Source: Actinomycetes bacterium (GTDB taxonomy: Bacteria > Actinomycetota > Acidimicrobiia > UBA5794). Taken from it: DNA of 9,590 nucleotides. Below are positions 1 to 5,738 of the stretch, piece after piece. The position numbers were made by a program, and so were the translations under genes. How positions within the stretch are numbered: the first letter of the stretch is position 1; the number at the start of each line of letters is the position of its first letter. Location of the stretch: positions 1-9,590 of the forward strand of contig JAUVQC010000034.1 in NCBI GenBank assembly GCA_030598305.1. Direction: 5' to 3'. Under the pieces are notes generated by a model, which worked only from the letters and a program-made list of their open reading frames with translations, was not told where the DNA came from and did no database searches.

Positions 1-754
1 ACGCCTCGTCGGTCAGGATGTCACCGAAGAGATTGCCGGTCACGACAACATCGAACTCCGTGGGACGTGACAGCAGGTGCATGGCCATCGCGTCGACAAG
101 GATGGATTCAAGCTCGACATCTGGAAACTCATCGGTCATGACGCGCTCGGTTGTCCGTCGCCAGAGGCGCGAGACTTCGAGCACGTTGGCCTTGTCGACG
201 GAGGTGAGCTTGCCAGACCGCTCCCGCGCCGCATGACCCGCCATGCGGACGATCCGCTCGATTTCGTGGACCGTGTAGCGCATGTGATCGGTGACCTCAC
301 TGCCATCGTCGGAGACCGTCGAGCCACCGAAGTAGATACCGCCGGTGAGCTCTCTCAGGAACAGGATGTCGGTTCCCTCGACGATTTCCCTTCTCAGTGG
401 CGAAGCATCGACCAACGCGTCGAACGTCTTGACCGGACGCAGATTGGCATACAGCCCGAGTTCCTTTCGGAGGGCAAGGAGCCCTGCCTCAGGACGTGTT
501 TTCGCCGCAGGATCGCTCCACGCGGGACCTCCGACGGCGCCGAGGATCACAGCGTCTGAAGCTCTGGTTGCCTCGAGCGTTGCCGCCGGCAGCGGGTCGC
601 CGGTTTCATCGATGGCGCAGCCACCCATGAGGTGTTCACCGAACGTGAAGTCATGACCGAAGCGCTCCGCGATGGCTTCGAGCACCACCCGAGCCTCCGC
701 AACAATTTCTGGCCCGATCCCATCGCCGGGTAGGAGCGCGAAGTGGGCGTTCAC
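1..754 (-). CDS. leuB: 3-isopropylmalate dehydrogenase, partial (C-terminus beyond left edge)
   Basis: LeuB oxidises and decarboxylates 3-isopropylmalate to 2-ketoisocaproate with NAD+, the third step of leucine synthesis in the cytoplasm. The first 251 codons are visible. Residues of the isocitrate/isopropylmalate dehydrogenase family can be read in order: the N-terminal LLPGDGIGPEI, substrate arginines near 96, 106 and 134, RELTGGIYFGG with the catalytic Tyr141, Lys188 in SVDKANVLE, Asp221 in VDAMAMHL, and Asp245 and Asp249 in GNLFGDILTDEA. The family is usually about 350 residues, so roughly 100 are missing because the window ends; there is no sign of damage. The start is GTG at 754-752, which overlaps the leuA stop in a GTGA overlap. 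A GGGAG at 769-765 lies 10 bases upstream. No ATG in this frame fits better, because homology begins directly after the GTG. It is the last gene of the operon that can be seen. Confidence 0.95.
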   Translation of the reverse strand, partial: MNAHFALLPGDGIGPEIVAEARVVLEAIAERFGHDFTFGEHLMGGCAIDETGDPLPAATLEATRASDAVILGAVGGPAWSDPAAKTRPEAGLLALRKELGLYANLRPVKTFDALVDASPLRREIVEGTDILFLRELTGGIYFGGSTVSDDGSEVTDHMRYTVHEIERIVRMAGHAARERSGKLTSVDKANVLEVSRLWRRTTERVMTDEFPDVELESILVDAMAMHLLSRPTEFDVVVTGNLFGDILTDEA

Positions 755-2292
755 GCTTCGCTGTCTCCCGGGCTCTCGGTGACGCCTCTGTCAAAGGCAG
801 CTTTGTTCATGGCGGCCACAATGGCGCGTGCCGACCCCTCGACGACATCCGTTGAGACTCCTCTACCCGAGAACGTTGAGGAGCCGACCTTGATGATCAC
901 GCTCACTTCAGCCATGGCATCCGCTCCGGCCGTGATAGGTGAGACCCTGTAGTCCAGCAACCGGGCCGGGATCCCGTATGCGTCCTGCATCGCGACGAAG
1001 GTCGCATTCACCATGCCATCGCCTTGAGCGGTCTTCTCTACCGTGTCGCCGTTTCGCGACAGGGTCACTGTCGCGACGGGAATTTCTTTGGAGCCACCTG
1101 AGACGTGGATCGCCTCGAAGCGCATCTCCTCGAGGTCTGCTCCGGTCTCCTGGGCCACGATGGCTCTGATGCCCTCCTCGGAGATCTCACCCTTGCGATC
1201 GGCGAGCTCTTTGAAGCGATCGAAGGAGTGCTGGAAATCAACGTCTTCGAGCGTGATCCCCATCTTTGTCAGCGCGTCCTGGAACGCAGCCCGGCCCGAA
1301 TGCTTGCCGAGGACAAGCGTCGATTCGGCTCCGATGGCCCTTGGATCCATGATCTCGTACGTCTCTCGGTTTCGCAGCACACCGTGTTGATGGATCCCTG
1401 ACTCGTGGGCGAACGCGTTCTTCCCCACCACCGCCTTGTTGTATTGGATCGGGTATCCCGTGAGGCTCGACACGAGACGCGATGTTTCGAAGATCTCAGT
1501 CGTGTCGGCCCCGATCTCGACCTCGAAGTAGTCAGCTCGCGTGCTGATCGCCATGATGATCTCTTCTGTGGATGTGTTTCCCGCCCGCTCACCGATTCCG
1601 TTGATGGCGCCTTCTATCTGGCGTGCGCCTGCGTGGATTGCGGAGAGTGAGTTGGCGACCGCCATGCCGAGATCGTTGTGACAGTGCGTCGAGATGATGA
1701 TGTCCTCATTGCCGTCGCGGACATCGTCGAACACCCTCGTGAGCAGCTCGACAAAGTCTTCAGGCATGGCGTATCCGACTGTGTCGGGGATGTTGATGGT
1801 CGTTGCGCCAGCCGCCACGGCCGTCCGACAGACCTCGACGATGAAATCGGGGTCCGACCGTGTTGCATCCTGTGGTGAGAACTCAATATCGTCGACGTAG
1901 AGCTTGGCCCTTGTCACGCCCTCCTTGACGGAGCGAAGCACTTCTGTGGGAGACATGCGGAGCATCTGTTCCATATGGATGGGCGATGTGGACATGAAGA
2001 CATGGATTCGCTTGTTGTCAGCAGCCTTGAGGGCGTCGGCGGCCCTGTCGATGTCATCGGCGTGCGTGCGTGCAAGTGAGGCGATGGTGGGACCCCGGAC
2101 CTCTGCTGCGATCCGTGATACGGCAAGGAAGTCACCGGGGCTGGAAGCCGCGAACCCTGCCTCGATCACATCGACCCGCAGCTTGGCGAGCTGCTTTGCA
2201 ATGGCGACCTTGTCGTCAGGCGAGAGGGCTATCCCCGGGGCCTGTTCGCCGTCGCGCAGAGTCGTATCGAAGATGATGAGTTGATCGTTCAT
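751..2292 (-). CDS. leuA: 2-isopropylmalate synthase
   Basis: LeuA condenses acetyl-CoA with 2-ketoisovalerate to give 2-isopropylmalate, the committed step of leucine synthesis. The 513-residue product has an N-terminal TIM barrel opening with [13 protein letters not shown] (catalytic Arg13, metal ligand Asp14), HCHNDLGMA with metal ligands His203 and His205, and [11 protein letters not shown] with Asn239. [11 protein letters not shown] (about 296-306) lies in the linker region. A C-terminal LeuA regulatory domain (about 375-500) contains GDGMVNA and [15 protein letters not shown] and is where leucine feedback normally binds, so feedback inhibition is expected. The length matches the E. coli/Bacillus type and not the longer form (over 600 residues) of Corynebacterium and Mycobacterium. 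The ATG overlaps the ilvC stop by 4 bases (ATGA, 2292-2289) with only a weak upstream purine stretch, so translation is probably coupled to ilvC. Its stop overlaps the leuB GTG. Citramalate synthase is an alternative in this family, but the context and the intact regulatory domain favour LeuA. Confidence 0.95.
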   Translation of the reverse strand: MNDQLIIFDTTLRDGEQAPGIALSPDDKVAIAKQLAKLRVDVIEAGFAASSPGDFLAVSRIAAEVRGPTIASLARTHADDIDRAADALKAADNKRIHVFMSTSPIHMEQMLRMSPTEVLRSVKEGVTRAKLYVDDIEFSPQDATRSDPDFIVEVCRTAVAAGATTINIPDTVGYAMPEDFVELLTRVFDDVRDGNEDIIISTHCHNDLGMAVANSLSAIHAGARQIEGAINGIGERAGNTSTEEIIMAISTRADYFEVEIGADTTEIFETSRLVSSLTGYPIQYNKAVVGKNAFAHESGIHQHGVLRNRETYEIMDPRAIGAESTLVLGKHSGRAAFQDALTKMGITLEDVDFQHSFDRFKELADRKGEISEEGIRAIVAQETGADLEEMRFEAIHVSGGSKEIPVATVTLSRNGDTVEKTAQGDGMVNATFVAMQDAYGIPARLLDYRVSPITAGADAMAEVSVIIKVGSSTFSGRGVSTDVVEGSARAIVAAMNKAAFDRGVTESPGDSEA

Positions 2293-3302
2293 ACGTCATC
2301 TTCGGGGGTCTTTGCGACCATGAAGGTCATCATGTCGCGCAGCTCCCTGCCTGTCTTCTCGACTGGATGATGCGCAATGGCGGCACGCGCAGCGTTGAGG
2401 TTCACGGATCCGGATTCGTACTCTGCCATCCACTCCCTGGCGAACTCGCCCGATTGGATCTCCGCGAGGATCTTTCCCATCTCGGCCTTGGTTTCGGCGG
2501 TGACGATTCTCGGTCCTCGGGTCACGTCCCCGTACTCGGCCGTGTCGGACACCGAGTGACGCATCCACTCGATCCCACCCTCCCAGAGGAGGTCGACGAT
2601 CAATTTGAGCTCGTGGAGCACCTCGAAGTAGGCCATCTCAGGTTTGTAGCCGGCCTCGGTGAGCGTTTCGAAGGAAGCCTGGATGAGGGAATCGACTCCT
2701 CCACAGAGGATCACCTGCTCGCCGAACAGGTCGGTCTCCGTTTCGTCCTTGAACGTGGTCTCGATGACACCGGCCCGCGTGCCCCCGATGCCGTGGGCGT
2801 ATGAAAGTGCAAGGGCCAGGGCATCGCCCGAAGAATCATGGTGCACCGCGACAAGGGTTGGAACGCCGGAACCTTCGACATACTGCCGTCTGACGAGATG
2901 ACCCGGACCCTTCGGCGCAACCATTGCAACATCGACGTAGTCCGGTGGCGTGATGAAACCGAAGTGGATTGAGAACCCGTGTGCGAAGAAGAGGGCGTCG
3001 CCGGGGGAGAGCCGTGGCGCGATCACATCCTCGTAGAAGCTCTTCTGCACCTGGTCTGGGACGAGCACCATGATGAGATCTGCCCACTCCGCCGCGGTTT
3101 CCGGGTCGACGACCTTGAGGCCAGCATCGGAAGCGGCCCGGGTCCGAGGCGAGCCGTCACGGAGACCGACGATGACATCAACACCTGACTCCTTGAGGTT
3201 GAGCGCATGGGCGTGGCCCTGGCTGCCGAAGCCCATCACGGCCACCTTGCGGCGCGTGATCAATCCAGGATCTGCGTCGGCTTCGTAGTACATCGTTGTC
3301 AT
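2289..3302 (-). CDS. ilvC: Ketol-acid reductoisomerase, class I (short form)
   Basis: IlvC uses Mg2+ and NAD(P)H to isomerise and reduce 2-acetolactate or 2-aceto-2-hydroxybutyrate to the dihydroxy acids leading to valine/leucine and isoleucine. The product has 337 residues, the usual class I length. The N-terminal Rossmann domain carries [13 protein letters not shown] (24-36). The cofactor loop GLRDGSPR has Arg48, Ser51 and Arg53, residues suited to the NADPH 2'-phosphate, so NADPH preference is inferred. Catalytic His108 sits in [10 protein letters not shown] and Lys131 in PKGPGH. The knotted helical domain supplies metal ligands Asp191 and Glu195 (TDLFGEQ) and Glu227 and Glu231 (YFEVLHELK), and Ser252 lies in [12 protein letters not shown]. 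The gene starts 11 bases after ilvN. The chosen ATG has AGGAA 8 bases upstream; the second ATG three codons later is less well placed. Its stop overlaps the leuA start. Confidence 0.97.
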   Translation of the reverse strand: MTTMYYEADADPGLITRRKVAVMGFGSQGHAHALNLKESGVDVIVGLRDGSPRTRAASDAGLKVVDPETAAEWADLIMVLVPDQVQKSFYEDVIAPRLSPGDALFFAHGFSIHFGFITPPDYVDVAMVAPKGPGHLVRRQYVEGSGVPTLVAVHHDSSGDALALALSYAHGIGGTRAGVIETTFKDETETDLFGEQVILCGGVDSLIQASFETLTEAGYKPEMAYFEVLHELKLIVDLLWEGGIEWMRHSVSDTAEYGDVTRGPRIVTAETKAEMGKILAEIQSGEFAREWMAEYESGSVNLNAARAAIAHHPVEKTGRELRDMMTFMVAKTPEDDV

Positions 3303-3310
3303 GTCGTTGG

Positions 3311-3315
3311 TTCCT
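3311..3315 (-). promoter_or_regulatory. ilvC ribosome binding site
   Basis: AGGAA, read on the minus strand, ends 8 bases before the ilvC ATG at 3302. Its first two bases are the AG of the ilvN TAG stop codon, so the site and the end of ilvN are interlocked. It selects the ATG at 3302 over the nearby in-frame ATG three codons downstream. Confidence 0.6.
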
Positions 3316-3820
3316 ACGCCTTCTGGTTCTGTTTTCGTGTCTGTGATTTGGCGTCCTTCGCCAGGGCTATACGCCCAGACTTGACGAGGCTGACGATGCC
3401 ATACGTCCTCATGAACTCGAGGAAGTCTGACAACCGTGAAGGTTCGCCGACCACTTCGAACGCGATCGTGTTCGCGCCGACATCGACGGCTGTGGCTTCG
3501 AAGATGTTCGCTGCATCGAGGATTTCACTTCGTCGCTTCGGGTCCGCGTTGATCCGTACCAACATGATCTCGCGTTCTACGGCCTCGCCTGGAGCATGCT
3601 CGGTGACTTTGATCGTGTGGATCAGTTTGTAGAGCTGCTTGACGATCTGTTCCATCTCGGGGCCATCGACGACCATGGTGACCTTTGATCGCTTCGGATC
3701 CTCCGTCGGGCCGACGGCGAGGGAGTGGATGTTGAAGTCTCTGCGGGCGAACATCGACGCGATGCGTGCGAGCACTCCCGGCTTGTTCTCAACAGTTACC
3801 GTGATCAGATGCTGGCTCAT
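3314..3820 (-). CDS. ilvN: Acetolactate synthase small (regulatory) subunit
   Basis: IlvN binds the catalytic subunit IlvB, raises its activity and usually mediates valine feedback inhibition. The product has 168 residues, normal for the family. An N-terminal ACT domain (about 4-75) opens with [20 protein letters not shown] followed by RRDFNIHSL. Asn12, Gly15 and Asn30 lie where valine-contacting residues occur in characterised IlvN proteins, so valine sensitivity is inferred. A C-terminal ALS_ss_C domain (about 82-158) includes REIMLVRI and the [16 protein letters not shown] stretch. A Lys/Gln-rich tail ([14 protein letters not shown]) closes the protein. The frame is open for a further 60 codons upstream, but that part lies inside ilvB and is not IlvN-like. 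The ATG at 3820-3818 is chosen because homology starts there, it forms an ATGA overlap with the ilvB stop, and GGAGG lies 7 bases upstream. Confidence 0.96.
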   Translation of the reverse strand: MSQHLITVTVENKPGVLARIASMFARRDFNIHSLAVGPTEDPKRSKVTMVVDGPEMEQIVKQLYKLIHTIKVTEHAPGEAVEREIMLVRINADPKRRSEILDAANIFEATAVDVGANTIAFEVVGEPSRLSDFLEFMRTYGIVSLVKSGRIALAKDAKSQTRKQNQKA

Positions 3821-5535
3821 TCCAGGTCCTCCGGTCCCATCAGGACTTCGTCGTTGGACCCGCCGGCAACGACCATCGGGAATACCATTGCGTCTGGGTC
3901 GCAAACAAACTCCATCACAACCGGGCGGTCCGTCACGGCAAGCCCCTTCTCGATTGTTGGGATCACGTCTTGTGGCGTCTCTGCCCTGAAGCCAGCGCAA
4001 CCCATCGCTTCGGCGAGCATCGGAATATTCGGATTTGTGTAGGACAACTCTGTGGCTGAGAAGCGGTCCTCATAGAAGAGCTTCTGCCACTGACGGACCA
4101 TCCCGAGATTCGCGTTGTTCAATACGGCGATCTTGACCGGGATATTCTCCTCAGCAGCGGTGATCAACTCCTGGAACGTCATCTGGAAGCAACCGTCGCC
4201 GTCGATGGCGATGACCGTCGTGTCCGGCATGCCGGCTTGGGCACCGATCGCCGCAGGCACGGCGTATCCCATCGTGCCGAGTCCGCCGGAGTTGATCCAC
4301 GTGTTCGGTTGCTCGAATGCCCAGAACTGCGACGCCCACATCTGGTGTTGGCCGACTCCAGAAACAGCGATCGTCGAGTCATCCGTGCGTTTGGAGATCT
4401 CGTCGATGACGTACTGCTGCTGAATGAGGCCTTCAGGATCCTGTTCGTAGGCGAGCGGGAAGTCACGCAGCCAGCCCTCGAGTGTCGCGTTCCACTCTGC
4501 TCTTGCGGGCGTCTCGTCGGGGATGCCGAGTGTGGTCGCTTCCTCAATGAGCTGTCCGAGCACTGCCTTTGCATCTCCGACAATCGGAATGTCCGCTTTC
4601 CTGATCTTGCTGATCTCGGCGGGATCGACGTCTACATGGATGACCTTGGCGTGTGGAGCGAAGAAGTCGGGGTCACCGGTGACACGGTCATCGAATCTCG
4701 CACCGATCGTGATGAGAAGATCGGATTGTTGGATGGCCGTCGTTGCCGTGTAGTTACCGTGCATACCGCTCATGCCGAGCGTGAGTGGATGCGAATCAGG
4801 GATTGCTCCCCTCGCCATCAACGTCGTAACGACATGGAGATCCTGTTGCTCGGCGAAGGTCCTGAGCTCCTTGCTTGCGCCTGCGCGGATGATGCCACCA
4901 CCAACGTACAGCACCGGCCGCTCTGCATCCGAAATGGCCTTGATCGCAGCCGTGACCTGGCGCGAATGTCCCTTGATGGATGGTCGGTACCCGGGAAGGT
5001 CGATGTCCGCTGGCCCGTGCCAATGCATCGAGTCGGCGAGTGCATCCTTCGTGATGTCGACCAGGACAGGTCCCGGCCTCCCTGTCGAAGCGACGTGGAA
5101 TGCCTCGCGGATGGTTGTTGGGATCTCGTCGATGTCGGTGACCAGATAGTTGTGTTTCGTCACCGGCATCGAGATACCCCACGTGTGGGTCTCCTGAAAC
5201 GCATCGAGGCCGATCGATCGCGAACCAACCTGGGCTGTGATCGCGACCATCGGTATCGAGTCCATGTAGGCATCCGCGAGCGGTGTGATGAGGTTCGTTG
5301 CTCCGGGGCCCGACGTGGCGAATGTGACACCGACCCGACCTGTTGCGTGTGCGTAGCCGGAGGCCATATGGCCTCCTCCCTGCTCATGGCGTGCGAGGAT
5401 GTGCCGAATCGGGCTGGAATACAATTCGTCGTAAGCCTTGAGGATCGCGCCTCCGGGCACGCCGAAGATCGTCTCGACGTTCTCATGTTCGAGCGATCGG
5501 ATGAGGATCGCTGCGCCGTTCAGTTTCTCTGCCAT
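3817..5535 (-). CDS. ilvB: Acetolactate synthase large (catalytic) subunit
   Basis: IlvB is the thiamine-diphosphate (ThDP) and FAD-dependent enzyme that joins pyruvate to a second pyruvate (valine and leucine routes) or to 2-ketobutyrate (isoleucine route). The 572-residue protein shows three domains. The N-terminal ThDP pyrimidine domain has FGVPGGAI, ARHEQGGGHMASGYA with catalytic Glu51, and TSGPGATNL. The central FAD-associated domain (about 190-330) includes GARFDDRVTG (278-287). The C-terminal ThDP pyrophosphate domain has GGLGTMGYAVPAAIGA and the IDGDGCFQM...VLNN motif (about 444-474), whose Asp447 and Asn474 are expected to hold Mg2+. Trp483 in MVRQWQ matches the tryptophan known from herbicide-binding studies. 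The start is ATG 5535-5533, with GGAGAA just upstream and homology starting at once. The frame is open for 55 more codons, but these cross the leader hairpins and promoter and are not IlvB-like. The stop overlaps the ilvN ATG. Confidence 0.97.
   Translation of the reverse strand: MAEKLNGAAILIRSLEHENVETIFGVPGGAILKAYDELYSSPIRHILARHEQGGGHMASGYAHATGRVGVTFATSGPGATNLITPLADAYMDSIPMVAITAQVGSRSIGLDAFQETHTWGISMPVTKHNYLVTDIDEIPTTIREAFHVASTGRPGPVLVDITKDALADSMHWHGPADIDLPGYRPSIKGHSRQVTAAIKAISDAERPVLYVGGGIIRAGASKELRTFAEQQDLHVVTTLMARGAIPDSHPLTLGMSGMHGNYTATTAIQQSDLLITIGARFDDRVTGDPDFFAPHAKVIHVDVDPAEISKIRKADIPIVGDAKAVLGQLIEEATTLGIPDETPARAEWNATLEGWLRDFPLAYEQDPEGLIQQQYVIDEISKRTDDSTIAVSGVGQHQMWASQFWAFEQPNTWINSGGLGTMGYAVPAAIGAQAGMPDTTVIAIDGDGCFQMTFQELITAAEENIPVKIAVLNNANLGMVRQWQKLFYEDRFSATELSYTNPNIPMLAEAMGCAGFRAETPQDVIPTIEKGLAVTDRPVVMEFVCDPDAMVFPMVVAGGSNDEVLMGPEDLE
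3828..3832 (-). promoter_or_regulatory. ilvN ribosome binding site within the end of ilvB
   Basis: A full GGAGG on the minus strand lies inside the last codons of ilvB, 7 bases before the ilvN ATG at 3820. It fixes the ilvN start and rejects the longer open frame that begins near 4000. Confidence 0.75.
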
Positions 5536-5539
5536 GGTG

Positions 5540-5545
5540 TTCTCC
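5540..5545 (-). promoter_or_regulatory. ilvB ribosome binding site
   Basis: GGAGAA, read on the minus strand, ends 4 bases before the ilvB ATG at 5535 and decides that start. It lies just downstream of the attenuator T run. Its AGAAC end (5543-5539) can pair with GTTCT (5559-5555) in the terminator 3' arm, so access to the site could depend on how the leader folds. Confidence 0.65.
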
Positions 5546-5550
5546 GGGTA

Positions 5551-5578
5551 CAAAAGAACCCTCCGGGCACGGAGGGTT
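5551..5578 (-). terminator. Leader terminator (attenuator) before ilvB
   Basis: On the minus strand AACCCTCC (5578-5571) and GGAGGGTT (5564-5557) form a perfect 8-bp stem around a 6-base loop GTGCCC. A CTTTTG stretch (5556-5551) follows. This resembles an intrinsic terminator, with a T run on the short side. It lies between a leader peptide rich in Leu, Val and Ile codons and ilvB, where termination would shut off the whole operon. I therefore read it as the attenuator and not as the end of another transcript; no gene ends upstream on this strand. Confidence 0.75.
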
Positions 5579-5579
5579 G

Positions 5580-5603
5580 GGCGCATCACGGGTTCGATGC
5601 GCC
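5580..5603 (-). promoter_or_regulatory. Leader hairpin overlapping the leader stop codon (pause or anti-antiterminator type)
   Basis: GGCGCATC (5603-5596) and GATGCGCC (5587-5580) make a perfect 8-bp stem with loop GAACCCGT. The first stem base is the last base of the leader peptide TAG stop, so a ribosome stalled on the last few codons, or paused at the stop, would cover the 5' arm. The loop contains GAACCC (5595-5590), which is complementary to GGGTTC (5561-5556) in the 3' arm of the terminator. This gives a direct way for the two hairpins to communicate. The stem is read from the sequence; its regulatory role is inferred from known amino-acid operon attenuators. Confidence 0.7.
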
Positions 5604-5641
5604 TATATAAGAATGAGTACCAGTTCTTCGTGGTTTGCCAT
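5603..5641 (-). CDS. ilv operon leader peptide (12 aa)
   Basis: A 13-codon frame on the minus strand encodes MANHEELVLILI and a TAG stop. Residues 7-12 are all branched-chain amino acids (Leu-Val-Leu-Ile-Leu-Ile), encoded CTG GTA CTC ATT CTT ATA. It starts about 30 bases after the predicted transcription start and ends where the first leader hairpin begins. Such peptides sense the supply of charged tRNA: the ribosome stalls on these codons when Leu, Val or Ile is short, changing how the downstream RNA folds. GTA and ATA are uncommon in a GC-rich genome and may increase stalling. No Shine-Dalgarno sequence is visible before the ATG (upstream bases CGAAACGAACCCAC), the one weak point. Chance is unlikely given the composition, position and following hairpins. 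Confidence 0.85.
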   Translation of the reverse strand: MANHEELVLILI

Positions 5642-5677
5642 GTGGGTTCGTTTCGTTGTTTGTCTGTGTGGAGTGCG

Positions 5678-5705
5678 AGTATGGCACCATGGAACCGCAT
5701 GTCAA
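5678..5705 (-). promoter_or_regulatory. Promoter of the ilvBNC-leuAB operon
   Basis: On the minus strand a consensus -35 TTGACA (5705-5700) is followed after 16 bases by CATACT (5683-5678), which matches 4 of 6 bases of the -10 consensus. CATACT is preceded by TGC, giving an extended -10 (TGn). Transcription would start at about 5674-5669, roughly 30 bases before the leader peptide ATG. The position, upstream of the leader peptide, both hairpins and ilvB, is what an attenuated operon needs. The -35 lies 34 bases from the start codon of the divergent NYN gene, so the two genes share a small control region. Confidence 0.65.
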
Positions 5706-5727
5706 GATGAGCGCCGGCCTGTGCAAC

Positions 5728-5731
5728 GGAG
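5728..5731 (+). promoter_or_regulatory. Ribosome binding site of the NYN-domain gene
   Basis: GGAG lies 7 bases before the ATG at 5739. The in-frame ATG at 5733 is only 1 base from it and the one at 5745 is 13 bases away, so this site selects 5739 as the start. Confidence 0.5.
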
Positions 5732-5738
5732 TATGCGC

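Noticed and set aside
77..559. 160-codon plus-strand open frame at the left edge
   Set aside because: It lies opposite leuB, whose catalytic residues read without interruption on the minus strand.
4237..5610. Long 457-codon open frame on the plus strand opposite ilvB
   Set aside because: It is a shadow of ilvB: rich in Arg, Cys and Asp with no recognisable domain, while the minus strand encodes a full catalytic IlvB.
5603..5611. TATATAAG as a plus-strand -10 element for the NYN gene
   Set aside because: No -35-like sequence lies 15-19 bases upstream, and the AT-rich bases are explained by the Ile/Leu codons of the leader peptide on the other strand.
5536..5700. In-frame 55-codon upstream extension of ilvB beginning MRFHGAILAL
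   Set aside because: It starts inside the -35 element of the predicted promoter, runs through both leader hairpins, resembles no IlvB N-terminus, and the ATG at 5535 has a good ribosome binding site.
5536..5700. T-box riboswitch controlling ilvB
   Set aside because: The leader is only about 135 bases, lacks the conserved T-box sequence and specifier stem, and is fully explained by a leader peptide with two hairpins.
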